DNA from: Verrucomicrobiaceae bacterium | GTDB taxonomy: Bacteria > Verrucomicrobiota > Verrucomicrobiia > Verrucomicrobiales > Akkermansiaceae | Assembly (NCBI GenBank): GCA_027485995.1 | Contig: JAIXPW010000123.1 | Coordinates: 1-50,981 of the forward strand | Direction of reading: 5' to 3' | Length of the DNA stretch: 50,981 nucleotides | Part shown: in pieces, positions 6,950 to 16,032 of the stretch | Layout: every line of letters starts with the position of its first letter | Numbering within the stretch: position 1 is the stretch's first letter | Notes under the pieces: model-generated | What the model was told of the DNA's origin: nothing | Seen by the model: only the letters and a program-made list of their open reading frames with translations | Databases searched by the model: none | Made by a program: the position numbers and the translations under genes

Positions 6950-9394
6950 TCAGGGTTGATTGATCGGACGCCCGGTGGGATCCACCAGCTTGACGTTCAC
7001 GAAGAACACCACGGCCTTCTTGACGGGAGCCGAGGCCTTCGACTGGAAGAGCCTGCCAACCAGCGGCAGATCTCCGAGAAGCGCGGTCTTGTCATCCACA
7101 GTCTCGATCTTCTGTTGGATCAAGCCACCGATCACCACCGTGGCTCCATCGGCGATGGTCAGGCTGGTGTTGGCGCGTTGGACACTGAAGACCGGCTGCA
7201 GGATCTGGTTCGCCGTCAACTGAAGGGCGGAGGGCTGGCCCGCCCCAGTGAGAGTCGCCTGGCCGACCGAGTTGATCGGGCTTCCGTAGTTCACAAAGCC
7301 ATCGAATTCCGTGATCGAAGGGTTGAGCTGCACGTCCACAAAGCGCTTGTCCTGTCCGACGGTCGGGAGCACCTCGAGCACCACGCCCACTTCCTTCTTC
7401 TCGAACGCGGAGGGAGTCGCCGGGGTGACGGGTGAAACGGAGGCCCCACCACCGCCCACGCCGTTGTTGAAGTCGGTTTGTCCAACGCTGTTCGGAAGCT
7501 GCGGGGGCTCGTACTCGGTGGGGTAGATGAATTCACGGACCACCCGGACCGAGGCCGACTGGCCGCTGCGGGTCACCGTGGAGGGAGTGGCCATCAGGTC
7601 CACGCCCTTTTTCTGGTCCAGCCCGCGCATGACCGCCTGCAGCGAGGTGTTGTTGAGAAAGCCATTGACGGAAAGGACTCCCGGAGCCCGTGAGGTGGGC
7701 GGGGAAAAGCCCAACTGGCTGGTCGCGATGAAATCATCAATGCTGTCGCGACCGATCGCCTCATCGCCACTGCGATTTCCTGCGGTGATCGGCTTGCGTG
7801 AAACCGCGCTGGCAGGGATCGCGATGTCATCGAGGTTGCCGCCATTGCCTTGGGTTCCACCGCTGAGGGTCACGGCATCGGTTCCTGGAGGATAGCCGGA
7901 GCCGCCGAGGCCGAATTGGTCGAGAAGCCAGTCGAAGCCGAGTTCCTTGAGATTCCGCTGTTCGGTCCGGATCATGGTGACCGTAACGATCACCTGCACC
8001 GGCTCGGTTTTGGAAATGGCTTCCACCACCTGGGAAATCAAATCGACGTTGGCGGCGGTGTTTCGGACCAGGAGGGTGTTGGAGGCGGCGTTGAAACTGG
8101 CGGACGCACCCTCTGGGAAGCTCACCCCGCTCGCCTCGAGGATTTCACGGGCACCACGGCGCTTGGGAAGCAAGCCACCGGCGGCCGGTTTCTCCGAAAA
8201 CGGATCGACGGCAGCGGCATCCGGGGCGGCGGCATCTCCCGCACTCGACAGGAAATCCGGCGGCACCCGGAAAGTGCGGCTGATCATTTCCGTGGAGCTG
8301 GAGCCGATCGGGCGGATGATCACCGCGAAATCATCGGTCACGCTCATCGTTCCGGTGGCCTCACCGATATACTTCAACACCTGGGCGAGCGGCACGTTCC
8401 GGAGCCGCAGGTCGAAGCGCTTGGCATAGATTTTCGCGGCATCGGGATTTCCTTCCGGCCCGAGGTTGAGGGTGATGTTGACCCCCTTGCTGGCCGGATC
8501 GAGCTCGCTGCTGTCGTTGCTGGCCGCCTGGACGCGGAGGTAGTCCACGGCTTCCTGGAGCGAGACCTGCTCGAGGTTGATCTGCGGGAGAATGATGCGG
8601 TTGAGCTTCGCCGAGATCGTCGGCCGGTCCTGGGTCGTCTGCTGGAGGCTCAAGTCCGGGAGCGCGGAAGGGTCCGGGGTGACGCCGGTCTCCCACTGGG
8701 AATCGACCTCCGCCAGCATGCGGGCCCGGGCCTCGTCGAAGGCAGAGCGCTGGTAGTCGGACTTCGCCGCGTCCACCCGCTCAAGACCCCGGCGTGCAGC
8801 CGTGTTGGTGGAGTCGATCCGCAGGACGCTTTCGTAAGTCGTCTTCGCCTGATCGTATTTGCCGAGGTTGAAAGCCCCTTCGGCCGTGTAGAGCAACTTG
8901 CGGACCTCGTCCACGTCCTTGGCATGCTCCGCCGTGAGCGCGGGGTTGGTGCGGATCGGGTCGTCGAGTTGATCGCGCATCCTCAGGGCACCCGGATCTT
9001 CGGGCGCCACGTCCTTCGCCAGGACCTTTTCCACGACGGCCTTCGCCTGGGCGACATCGCCTTTTCGGGAAAGCACGCGGGCCTGCTCGACCGAGGCCTG
9101 GGCAAATCGAACGGTGGCGGCATCCCGCAGCACGCCGGTGGCCGGAGCGACCGGGATCAGTTCCCGGGCACCCGAATAGGCCTCCACAGCCTCGGAAAAT
9201 TTGCCGTCCTTGTAGGCCTGATCACCCTTGGTGAGCAGCTCCTGCGCCTCCTCAACCCCTTGATAACGCTTGGCCAACTCACGATCAAAGATCGCGCCAT
9301 CCGGCTTCTCCGCCAGGACAGGCATGATGAGGCAGGCAGTGGCAAGCAGCGCGGCACGTCCACGCGACGGGGAAAATCGACAGGCAGGTTCCAT
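6950..9394 (-). CDS. Secretin of Amuc_1098 type (type IV pilus/type II secretion-like outer-membrane channel) with N-terminal TPR-like region
   Basis: 814 residues from the ATG at 9394. The open frame extends to 9487, but 9394 gives a good signal peptide (RGRAALLATACLIMPVLA, cleavage before EKPDG). Residues ~30-260 are helical TPR-like repeats (AQELLTKGDQAYKDGKFSEA, LLYTAEGAFNLGKYDQAKTT). The middle has secretin N-type ring domains (INLEQVSLQEAVDYLRVQAA, FDLRLRNVPLAQVLKYIGEA). The C-terminal third is the secretin barrel core, with VQVIVTVTMIRTEQRNLKEL and the signature GATVVIGGLIQ...LLGDLPLVGRLFQ. This matches the secretin family first described from Akkermansia type IV pilus loci. Unlike there, no pilM-like genes adjoin it; the downstream partner is the AsmA-like protein. 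Confidence 0.88.
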   Translation of the reverse strand: MEPACRFSPSRGRAALLATACLIMPVLAEKPDGAIFDRELAKRYQGVEEAQELLTKGDQAYKDGKFSEAVEAYSGARELIPVAPATGVLRDAATVRFAQASVEQARVLSRKGDVAQAKAVVEKVLAKDVAPEDPGALRMRDQLDDPIRTNPALTAEHAKDVDEVRKLLYTAEGAFNLGKYDQAKTTYESVLRIDSTNTAARRGLERVDAAKSDYQRSAFDEARARMLAEVDSQWETGVTPDPSALPDLSLQQTTQDRPTISAKLNRIILPQINLEQVSLQEAVDYLRVQAASNDSSELDPASKGVNITLNLGPEGNPDAAKIYAKRFDLRLRNVPLAQVLKYIGEATGTMSVTDDFAVIIRPIGSSSTEMISRTFRVPPDFLSSAGDAAAPDAAAVDPFSEKPAAGGLLPKRRGAREILEASGVSFPEGASASFNAASNTLLVRNTAANVDLISQVVEAISKTEPVQVIVTVTMIRTEQRNLKELGFDWLLDQFGLGGSGYPPGTDAVTLSGGTQGNGGNLDDIAIPASAVSRKPITAGNRSGDEAIGRDSIDDFIATSQLGFSPPTSRAPGVLSVNGFLNNTSLQAVMRGLDQKKGVDLMATPSTVTRSGQSASVRVVREFIYPTEYEPPQLPNSVGQTDFNNGVGGGGASVSPVTPATPSAFEKKEVGVVLEVLPTVGQDKRFVDVQLNPSITEFDGFVNYGSPINSVGQATLTGAGQPSALQLTANQILQPVFSVQRANTSLTIADGATVVIGGLIQQKIETVDDKTALLGDLPLVGRLFQSKASAPVKKAVVFFVNVKLVDPTGRPINQP

Positions 9395-9495
9395 GAAAGG
9401 TTTTGGGGATCTATAGAGAGCCGATCGGCAGAGGGTAAGCGGAAAATCCGGAAAAGTTGGACTTTTTCGGGTGAAAATCCAGCCCACCCACCCGC

Positions 9496-11475
9496 TCAGG
9501 CCCCGACATTCGGGTCGTAGTCCTTCGGCGCCCGGACGATCTTCTCGATTCCGTGCTTGGTGACGACGTTGCCGCCGCTCGAACGACCCTTGATCGCGAT
9601 TTCCGCAAAGTGAAAGGGACGGATCAAATTCCGCATCCGCAGGGCCGCCTTGAGGTGCACCAAAAGCATCTGCCCGGCGCTTTCCTCCTCGGTCTTGTGG
9701 ATGGCGAAATACAGCACCCGGCTACCGGGCGTGCCCTTGGTCAGATCGTATTCCTTGTCGCGGGTGATGCCGCCGAGCTTGAAGCGCTTGGCCAGGATCG
9801 CGCCGTCCTTGCCGTCGCGATACATCATCGAGTAAACCAGATCCTCGTCCTTGCGCAGGATGGCCACATGGAGCGGCTTCTGGCCGACGAAGACCTTGTC
9901 CGCCACCTTGACCACCCGCATTTTCCCGTCCTGGGTGAACGTGACCAGGTCGTCGAGTGTTGAACATTTCTCCAGCGGCTCCTCCTTTTTCAGGCCATAG
10001 CCGGCAAAGCCGTTCTTGCGGTCGAGATAAAGGGTCTCCGTCGCCGCGACCACCTGGGTGCGGTCCACCTTTTCGAAGGACGAAACAATGGTCCGCCGCT
10101 CCCGACCGGCCCCGTATTTCTTCTTCAGCTCCTCGAACCAGCGGATGGTGAACTTGGTGAGGTTGCGGAGGTTCTTCTCGGTCTCCTCGATGTCCTTTTC
10201 CAGGGACTTGATCTCCTCGTCGGCCTTGAAGGAGTCGAACTTGGAGATGCGCTTGATCTTGATTTCGGTGAGCCGGACGATGTCGTCCTCAGTGACCTCG
10301 CGCTTGAGGAGTTTCTTGAAGGGCTTCAAGCCGTCGTCGATGGCCTTGATGACCGCCTCCCAGGTGGTGCACTCCTCGATGTCGCGGTAGATGCGGTTCT
10401 CGATGAAGATCTTCTCCAGCGAGCTGAAATGCCATTTCTCCGCCAACTCGCCGAGACGGATCTCCAGCTCGGTTTTGAGGAGTTCGCGGGTCTGGTGGAC
10501 GTTGCGCTTGAGGATTTCCGACACCCCGATGAACTGCGGTTTGCCATCGGCGATGACGCAGGCGTTCGGGGAAATGCTCAGCTCGCAGTCGGTGAAGGCG
10601 TAGAGGGCATCGCGGCTGGTCTCGGGATCCGCCCCGGCAGGGAGGTGGACGAGAATGTCGGCGTGCTCGGCCGTGTTGTCCTCGATCCGGGCAATCTTGA
10701 TCTTGCCCTTGTCGGCCGCGGCCACGATCGAGTCCATGACGTTGCCGGTCGTGGTGCCGAAGGGGATTTCGGTGATCCGCAGCAGGCCCTTCTTGTCGAG
10801 GTCGATCTTGCCCCGGACGCGGATCTTTCCGCCCCGCAGGCCGTCGCGGTAATCACTGGCATCCATGATGCCGCCGGTCGGGAAATCGGGCAGCAGCTCG
10901 AAGGGCTGGTCACGCAGCACGCACACCGCCGCGTCGAGCAGCTCGTTGAAATTGTGCGGCAGCATCTTGCAGGCGAGGCCGACCGCGATGCCCTCGACGC
11001 CCTGGGCGAGGAGCAGCGGAAATTTCACCGGCAGCGTCAGCGGCTCCTTGTTTCGACCGTCGTAGCTCGGCGTCCACTGGGTGGTCTTCGGGTTGAAGGT
11101 GATTTCCAGCGCGAACTTCGTCAGGCGCGCCTCGATGTATCGGGAAGCGGCCGCGCCGTCGCCGGTGAGCGTGTTTCCCCAGTTTCCCTGGCAGTCGATC
11201 AGCAGGTCCTTCTGGCCGAGCTGGACCATCGCATCGCCGATCGCCTGATCGCCGTGCGGGTGGTACTTCATCGTGTTGCCCACCACGTTCGCCACCTTGT
11301 TGTAGCGCCCGTCGTCGAGCTCCTTCATCGAGTGAAGGATCCGTCGCTGGACCGGCTTCAGTCCATCGAGCAGGTGCGGCACCGCGCGTTCGAGAATGAC
11401 GTAGGACGCGTAATCGAGGAAATAGTCGGAATACATCCCGCCGAGCGAGGCATGCTGGTCCGGTTCTTGGCTCAT
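9496..11475 (-). CDS. parC: Type IIA topoisomerase subunit A (ParC/GyrA-like)
   Basis: 659 residues from the ATG at 11475 (MSQEPDQHASLGGMYSDYFL); the frame is open to 11514 but the upstream codons do not look conserved. The breakage-reunion core is clear: YASYVILERAVPHLLDGLKP, VANVVGNTMKYHPHGDQAIG, and the catalytic tyrosine Y113 in AASRYIEARLTKF. The long coiled coil and C gate follow (LTEIKIKRISKFDSFKADEE). The C-terminal part is short (MRVVKVADKVFVGQKPL), as in the ParC-like subunits of the Bacteroidetes/Chlamydiae/Verrucomicrobia type rather than full GyrA. It would make transient double-strand breaks to decatenate DNA. The ATPase partner (parE/gyrB) is not adjacent or in the window. The gene ends 101 bases before the secretin start. 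Confidence 0.88.
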   Translation of the reverse strand: MSQEPDQHASLGGMYSDYFLDYASYVILERAVPHLLDGLKPVQRRILHSMKELDDGRYNKVANVVGNTMKYHPHGDQAIGDAMVQLGQKDLLIDCQGNWGNTLTGDGAAASRYIEARLTKFALEITFNPKTTQWTPSYDGRNKEPLTLPVKFPLLLAQGVEGIAVGLACKMLPHNFNELLDAAVCVLRDQPFELLPDFPTGGIMDASDYRDGLRGGKIRVRGKIDLDKKGLLRITEIPFGTTTGNVMDSIVAAADKGKIKIARIEDNTAEHADILVHLPAGADPETSRDALYAFTDCELSISPNACVIADGKPQFIGVSEILKRNVHQTRELLKTELEIRLGELAEKWHFSSLEKIFIENRIYRDIEECTTWEAVIKAIDDGLKPFKKLLKREVTEDDIVRLTEIKIKRISKFDSFKADEEIKSLEKDIEETEKNLRNLTKFTIRWFEELKKKYGAGRERRTIVSSFEKVDRTQVVAATETLYLDRKNGFAGYGLKKEEPLEKCSTLDDLVTFTQDGKMRVVKVADKVFVGQKPLHVAILRKDEDLVYSMMYRDGKDGAILAKRFKLGGITRDKEYDLTKGTPGSRVLYFAIHKTEEESAGQMLLVHLKAALRMRNLIRPFHFAEIAIKGRSSGGNVVTKHGIEKIVRAPKDYDPNVGA

Positions 11476-11610
11476 CGTGGGCGGATGCTTAAGAGGCCTT
11501 GAGGACCTGCGCAAGCACGCCGTCGAAAATCACTCGCGTCCCCGGAAATCCCGGCGAGTCGAAAATCCCCGCTTGTCCCCCCTTGCGCCCCTCGCTCAAT
11601 CTGCGCACAC

Positions 11611-13416
11611 ATGAAATCCGCCAGCCCATCCGTGTTCACCTCCTTCCCGAAAGTCGGAATCCGTCCCACCATCGATGGTCGCTACGGCGGAGTCCGCGAA
11701 TCCCTCGAAGGCCGCACAATGGACATGGCCAAGGCCGCCGCCGCCCTGATTTCCGCCGAACTCCGCTACCCCGATGGCTCGCCGGTCGAGTGCGTGATCG
11801 CCGACACCTGCATCGGCGGCGTTTCCGAAGCCTCCGCCTGCGCCGACAAGTTCCGCCGGGAAAACGTCGGCCTGTCCCTGACCGTCACCCCCTGCTGGTG
11901 CTACGGCTCCGAGACCATGGACATGGATCCGCTGATCCCGAAGGCAGTCTGGGGCTTCAACGGCACCGAGCGCCCCGGCGCGGTCTATCTCGCCGCCGTC
12001 CTCGCCGGCCACACCCAGAAGGGCCTCCCAGCCTTCGGCATCTACGGCCGCGACGTCCAGGCCGCCACCGACACCGAAATTCCGGAAGACGTCCGCGAAA
12101 AGATCCTCAATTTCACCCGCTGCGGCCTCACCGTCGCCCTGATGCGCGGCAAGGCCTACCTTTCCATGGGCGGCACCTCGATGGGCATCGCCGGCTCGAT
12201 GATCGACTACGCCCTTTGGGAAAAGTACCTCGGCATGCGCGTCGAGGACATCGACATGACCGAGTTCGTCGGCCGCATGAACAAGAACCAGTTCGATCCA
12301 GCCGAGTATGAAACGGCCCTCGCCTGGGTGAAGAAGCACTGCAAGGAAGGCGACGACTACAACTCCCCCGCCACCACGCGCAGCCGCGAGCAGCTCGACG
12401 CCGAGTGGGAAACCAACGTCAAGATGGCCCTCATCGCCCGTGACCTGATGGTTGGAAACCCGAAGCTCGCCGAAATGGGACTCCACGAGCAGGCCCGCGG
12501 CCACCTCGCCATCGCCGCCGGATTCCAGGGCCAGCGTCAATGGACCGACCATTTCCCGAACGGGGATTTCCTCGAGGCCATCCTCAACTCCTCCTTCGAC
12601 TGGAACGGCCCGCGCGCGCCCTACATCGTCGCCACCGAGAACGACGCCCTCAACGGCGCAGGCATGCTCTTCGGCTGGCTGATGACCAACACCGCCCAGA
12701 TCTTCGCCGACCTCCGCACCTACTGGAGCATCGAGGCGATTGAAAAGGCCACCGGCACCACCCTCGACCACGATTACATCGCCGACGGCATCCTCCATCT
12801 CATCAACTCCGGCCCGGCCGCCCTCGATGGCACCGGCGAATGCACCGATGCCAATGGCGACCCCGCCATGAAGGCGCATTGGGAGATCACCGCCGAGGAA
12901 ATGAAGAAGTGCCTCGAAGCCACCACCTGGCACCCCTCCATCACCGAGTACTTCCCCGGCGGCGGCATGAGCACCCGCTACAAGACCAAGGGCGGCATGC
13001 CCGCCACGATGATCCGCCTCAACCTCGTCGATGGCCTCGGACCCGCCCTCCAAATCGCCGAGGGCTACACCGTCGAGCTTCCGGAAAACGTCCACAACGC
13101 CCTCGACCAGCGCACCAACCCCACCTGGCCGACCACCTGGTTCTCCCCCATCCTCACCGGAGAAGGAGCCTTCGCCAGCGCCTACGACGTGATGAACAAC
13201 TGGGGTGCCAACCACTGCGTGATGACCGCCGGCCACGTCGGCCACCTCTACATCACCCTCGCCTCCATGCTGCGCATCCCGGTTTACATGCACAACGTCG
13301 AGGACGAGCGCGTCTTCCGCCCCAGCGCCTGGCGCGCCTTCGGCACCGCCGACCTCGAAGGAGCCGACTTCCGCGCCTGCCAGACCTACGGCCCCCTCTA
13401 CGGCCGGAAAGCCTGA
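11611..13416 (+). CDS. fucI: L-fucose isomerase
   Basis: 601 residues against ~591 for the E. coli enzyme. It interconverts L-fucose and L-fuculose (also D-arabinose/D-ribulose) in the cytoplasm. The N terminus ([20 protein letters not shown]) and the metal site are typical: E343 in [11 protein letters not shown]367 in IFADLRTYW, and the C-terminal His in [20 protein letters not shown]. The spacing of the two acidic ligands (24 residues) equals that in the E. coli enzyme. Divergently transcribed from parC with a 135-base gap; converges with birA. No fuculokinase or aldolase is adjacent. Together with the sulfatases at 48.8-51 kb it suggests use of sulfated fucose-containing glycans (inference). 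Confidence 0.96.
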   Translation: MKSASPSVFTSFPKVGIRPTIDGRYGGVRESLEGRTMDMAKAAAALISAELRYPDGSPVECVIADTCIGGVSEASACADKFRRENVGLSLTVTPCWCYGSETMDMDPLIPKAVWGFNGTERPGAVYLAAVLAGHTQKGLPAFGIYGRDVQAATDTEIPEDVREKILNFTRCGLTVALMRGKAYLSMGGTSMGIAGSMIDYALWEKYLGMRVEDIDMTEFVGRMNKNQFDPAEYETALAWVKKHCKEGDDYNSPATTRSREQLDAEWETNVKMALIARDLMVGNPKLAEMGLHEQARGHLAIAAGFQGQRQWTDHFPNGDFLEAILNSSFDWNGPRAPYIVATENDALNGAGMLFGWLMTNTAQIFADLRTYWSIEAIEKATGTTLDHDYIADGILHLINSGPAALDGTGECTDANGDPAMKAHWEITAEEMKKCLEATTWHPSITEYFPGGGMSTRYKTKGGMPATMIRLNLVDGLGPALQIAEGYTVELPENVHNALDQRTNPTWPTTWFSPILTGEGAFASAYDVMNNWGANHCVMTAGHVGHLYITLASMLRIPVYMHNVEDERVFRPSAWRAFGTADLEGADFRACQTYGPLYGRKA

Positions 13417-13430
13417 GCTTCCCGCAACCG

Positions 13431-13490
13431 TTCGTAGTCACGCCTTCAGGCTGCCCTAACAAGAAGCCCCCTGAAGGACGGAACTACGAA
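13431..13490. repeat. REP-like inverted repeat between convergent genes (possible bidirectional terminator)
   Basis: Arm 1 at 13431-13450 (TTCGTAGTCACGCCTTCAGG) pairs imperfectly with arm 2 at 13470-13490 (CCTGAAGGACGGAACTACGA plus A) across a 19-base loop. It fills most of the gap between fucI and birA, which point toward each other. The same TTCGTAGTCCC...CCTTCAGG sequence recurs as single arms near 18449-18470 and 19574-19590, and as its complement (GGGACTACGA) near 25517, so it belongs to a dispersed family rather than being a plain terminator. Confidence 0.7.
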
Positions 13491-14251
13491 TGGTCTGTTA
13501 GAATCCTCACCTCATCCGCCTGCAGCAGTCGCTCCAGTCCATTCGGTCCGGAAAGCAGCAGCTCGCCTCCGGCCCCGATGCCTTCACAGAACCCGACCCG
13601 TGGCCCGTCCGCCGCGTGCAGGGAGATCCGCTGACCTGTTAGAACGCAGCGGCTGCGCACGGCATCGAGCATCCGCGCGTAGTCGGCATCGATCTGATGC
13701 CGCCGGATTTCCAAACGCCGGAGGATCGAGGCCAGCACGCCCGCCCGATCCTGCGGCTCCCCGGTTTCGAGCAGCAGCGAGGTCGCGGAGCCTGACAACT
13801 CCTCCGGAAACGTCGGCACGTTCACATTCACGCCGATGCCGATGATGGCGAAATCATTGCCCGCCTCCACCAGCACGCCGCAGATCTTTTTCCCGTCGAC
13901 CCACACATCGTTGGGCCACTTGATGCCGCAGGCGACGCCATGGGCTTCCAGACCCTCCGCCACCGCCAGTCCGGCCGCCAGCGCGAGACGCGGCCACAGC
14001 GCTTTCGGCTCAGAGGGCCTCACCAGCACGGAAAACGCCAGCGCCTGCCCCGGTGGACAGACCCACGCCGCCCCGCGCCGGCCACGACCCGCCGTCTGCT
14101 TGTCCGCCAGCACCACCGTGCCATCGGCGGCCGACGCCATCGCAAGCCGACGGATTTCGTCGTTGGTCGAGTCCACCTCATCCCTCACGAACAGCCGCAT
14201 CGAGTCCGGCAGCAGCGACCCGATCGAGGAAAACTCCGCCGCCGGGTTCAT
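13484..14251 (-). CDS. birA: Biotin--[acetyl-CoA-carboxylase] ligase (monofunctional BirA)
   Basis: 255 residues. It activates biotin with ATP and attaches it to the biotin carboxyl carrier protein. Key motifs are DEVDSTNDEIRRL, the nucleotide loop GRGRRG at residues 55-60 and IKWPNDVWVDGKKICGVLVE around 112-131. The N-terminal winged helix of regulatory BirA proteins is missing, so it is a type I, non-repressor ligase. Its ATG directly abuts the TGA of nadC (TGAATG), so the two are translationally linked. Its own stop codon lies inside the second arm of the REP-like repeat shared with fucI. A CTGTTAGA octamer copy (see the TCTAACAG finding) lies near each of its C-terminal LT codon pairs. 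Confidence 0.93.
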   Translation of the reverse strand: MNPAAEFSSIGSLLPDSMRLFVRDEVDSTNDEIRRLAMASAADGTVVLADKQTAGRGRRGAAWVCPPGQALAFSVLVRPSEPKALWPRLALAAGLAVAEGLEAHGVACGIKWPNDVWVDGKKICGVLVEAGNDFAIIGIGVNVNVPTFPEELSGSATSLLLETGEPQDRAGVLASILRRLEIRRHQIDADYARMLDAVRSRCVLTGQRISLHAADGPRVGFCEGIGAGGELLLSGPNGLERLLQADEVRILTDHS

Positions 14252-15103
14252 TCAGAGCAGCGGGATGAAATCGAGCCCGATGTCCAGCGCCGGAGCCGAA
14301 TGGGTCAGCGCGCCGACCGAGATGAAATCCACGCCGGTCAGCGCGATGTTGCGGATCGTGGAAAGGTTCACGCCGCCGCTGGCCTCGAAATATGGCCGAC
14401 CCCGATCGCCCCGCAGGGCGAGCGCCGCTTCCAGCTCTTCCAAGGACATGTTGTCGAGCAGGATGTAATCCACGCCCTCCAGGGTCAGGAAGGCCTCGAC
14501 CTGCTCCAGACGGTCCGCCTCCAGCTCCACCTCCACCTTCGGGCGCTCGCTCTTCAGCTTCAGGATCGCGGCTTGCAGGGCCTCCAGCGAACCATCGGCC
14601 ACGAGATGGTTGTCCTTCACCATCGCGCGATCATGGAGCCCCATCCGGTGATTGGTGCCGCCGCCATCCAGCACCGCCTTCTTTTCCAGAAGCCGGTAGC
14701 CCGGCGTGGTCTTGCGCGTGTCCAGCACCGCCGCCTGCGTGCCGACGAGTTCATCGACGTAGGTCCGCGTCAGCGTGGCCACGCCGCTGAGTCGCTGGAG
14801 GAAATTGAGGGCCGTGCGCTCGGCGGTGAGGATCGATCGGGCCCTGCCGGCCACGCAGATCGCCATCGCCCCTTCGGACACGCGACTGCCATCGGGCACC
14901 ATCACCTCCACCTCCAGCGTCGGATCGACCGAAAGAAACACCTCCCGCGCCACCTCGGTCCCGGAAATGATGCCCTCCTTCCTCGCCACCACAAAGGCCC
15001 GGGCCTGGCGGTCGGCGGCGACAAAGTACGACGAGGTCACATCGCCCGAGCCGATGTCTTCGGCGAGGGCAAGGTCGATCAGGGTGCGGGTGGCAGCTTC
15101 CAC
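14252..15103 (-). CDS. nadC: Nicotinate-nucleotide pyrophosphorylase (quinolinate phosphoribosyltransferase)
   Basis: 283 residues, the family's normal length. It condenses quinolinate with PRPP to nicotinate mononucleotide and CO2 in NAD synthesis. Landmarks are ALAEDIGSGDVTSSYF, AERTALNFLQRLSGVATLT, AAVLDTRKTTPGYRLLEKKA, GGGTNHRMGLHDRAMVKDNH, VEVELEADRLEQVEAFLTLE, YILLDNMS and EASGGVNLSTIRNIALTGVD. These cover the phosphate and quinolinate binding residues (RKT, HR, KDNH). The stop abuts the birA start without a gap. nadA and nadB are not in the window. It marks the last core gene before the accessory region. Confidence 0.96.
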   Translation of the reverse strand: MEAATRTLIDLALAEDIGSGDVTSSYFVAADRQARAFVVARKEGIISGTEVAREVFLSVDPTLEVEVMVPDGSRVSEGAMAICVAGRARSILTAERTALNFLQRLSGVATLTRTYVDELVGTQAAVLDTRKTTPGYRLLEKKAVLDGGGTNHRMGLHDRAMVKDNHLVADGSLEALQAAILKLKSERPKVEVELEADRLEQVEAFLTLEGVDYILLDNMSLEELEAALALRGDRGRPYFEASGGVNLSTIRNIALTGVDFISVGALTHSAPALDIGLDFIPLL

Positions 15104-15177
15104 AGCGCCGACCCTAGCGCAGCCCCCTCGCCTTCCGCAAACATTCGCTGAAACACTTCACGAAATGCCAGGAAGGG

Positions 15178-15200
15178 AGCGCGGGTTTCTGTCCCGCAGC
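15178..15200. repeat. Short palindromic hairpin upstream of nadC
   Basis: GCGGG-TTTCTGT-CCCGC at 15181-15197 forms a 5-bp GC-only stem with flanking GGAGC/AGCCGC. It lies in the 211-base gap between the nadC start and the cassette-like region. It could be a REP-like element; it has no T run to support a terminator. Confidence 0.35.
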
Positions 15201-15224
15201 CGCATTGCCAAAGACAGCCCACCC

Positions 15225-15320
15225 GGCGTCAAAAGCGCTGGCACCGGCCAGCTAGTGGAAGGATCTGGATCATCAAATTGAAGTGCTGATGGCCGGTTGG
15301 CGCGCCACGACTTGTTAGGC
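15225..15320 (-). other. attC-like site behind the DUF4304 gene (integron cassette recombination site, degenerate at one end)
   Basis: The minus strand reads GCCTAACAAGTCG directly at the end of the DUF4304 gene: the gene's TAA stop is inside GCCTAAC, which matches the attC R'' core RYYYAAC perfectly (15314-15320). Inner arms pair: 15238-15252 (TGGCACCGGCCAGC) against 15285-15300 (GCTGATGGCCGGTTGG) with a bulge. The opposite R' core expected near 15225 (GTTRRRY) is not recognisable, so the site is decayed or truncated. Start and end are approximate. Confidence 0.45.
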
Positions 15321-15914
15321 GTCTTTGATTTGTATTCCTAGCTTCGCAGCGATACGCCTGAGCTTCGACAGAAAATGGGTGTTCGAGCCTTCGTGCGCTC
15401 GAGACATTGATTCACTAGCAGATTTCGAATCACCTGCGAGATGGAAAGCCAGTGCCGCCATAAATGGAGACTTCCTGTCCGTGAACTCGCCGGCGATCGA
15501 CGAAAAGTTCGAAAGTCGATCAAACCACGGCAGTGCAAACTCATTGATTCGTTCGAATACATCTTCGACAAGCTCTTCAGGATCAGTCGTTGGAGCAACC
15601 TTCCACCAATGATCATTCTTGCTCGGGAATAACTGACCGATGCGAGAGCGCACATCGCAATCGTGCTCCTTCAACGCCCCCTTCAGCGGCAAACTCTCCG
15701 ACGCTAAGTGAAGTTCCGGGATGGAGATACCCAAGTTCACCGTGAACTGCGCCTCCTCTGCTGAATTCCATCTCGAAAGTTGAACGTTGATTACTTGCGG
15801 CCACGCGACCGGACGAATCCATGTATTGGCTGACTTCCGGAAGTTGAGCGCCTTCAAGTGCCGCTCGTGGAGATCAGACGCCATTGCTTTGATATTGTCC
15901 TGTGGAGTCGCCAT
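15315..15914 (-). CDS. DUF4304-like hypothetical protein, cassette-type gene
   Basis: 199 residues. The N-terminal half resembles DUF4304 proteins: HLKALNFRKSANTWIRPVAW, then VINVQLSRWNSAEEAQFTVN and LGISIP, then DCDVRSRIGQLFPSKNDHWW and a helical C terminus. The function of the family is unknown; such proteins are often found alone in accessory regions. Codon use is more AT-rich than in nadC or acrB. The gene ends in an attC-like core and begins just after another attC-like site (15925-16032), which is the layout of an integron gene cassette. No signal peptide or membrane segment is seen. Confidence 0.75.
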   Translation of the reverse strand: MATPQDNIKAMASDLHERHLKALNFRKSANTWIRPVAWPQVINVQLSRWNSAEEAQFTVNLGISIPELHLASESLPLKGALKEHDCDVRSRIGQLFPSKNDHWWKVAPTTDPEELVEDVFERINEFALPWFDRLSNFSSIAGEFTDRKSPFMAALAFHLAGDSKSASESMSRAHEGSNTHFLSKLRRIAAKLGIQIKDA

Positions 15915-15924
15915 CTATTTCTTG

Positions 15925-16032
15925 GAATAACGTCTCGGATCAGGCGACGGCGAGCGCAAGACGTTGCTGACACGACAGATAGCCTTCGAGCCGTTGCCTG
16001 CATCCGTTTTGTTCGGCTTGTTTGCGTTAGTC
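15925..16032 (-). other. attC-like site between the two cassette-type genes
   Basis: On the minus strand the site runs from GACTAAC (16032-16026, containing the TAA stop of the upstream gene) to GTTATTC (15931-15925). Inner arms CGGATGCAGGCAACGGC (16006-15990) and the complement of CGGATCAGGCGACGGC (15936-15951) pair with one extra G in the first arm, the kind of extrahelical base that orients integrase on folded attC sites. Length is 108 bases, within the attC range. The outer core boxes each differ from RYYYAAC/GTTRRRY by one or two positions. Confidence 0.5.

Noticed and set aside
7850..9520. 556-residue plus-strand frame
   Set aside because: Antisense to the secretin gene; no domain and no start signal.
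9496..11475. GyrA rather than ParC
   Set aside because: The C-terminal part is too short for a full GyrA beta-pinwheel; I call it ParC-like but keep the doubt in the entry.
11596..13293. 565-residue minus-strand frame
   Set aside because: Antisense shadow of fucI, which is unmistakable in sequence.
15925..16032. Plain terminator between the two small genes
   Set aside because: The arms are long and imperfect, with core boxes at the outer ends and no T run, so an attC-like site explains it better.
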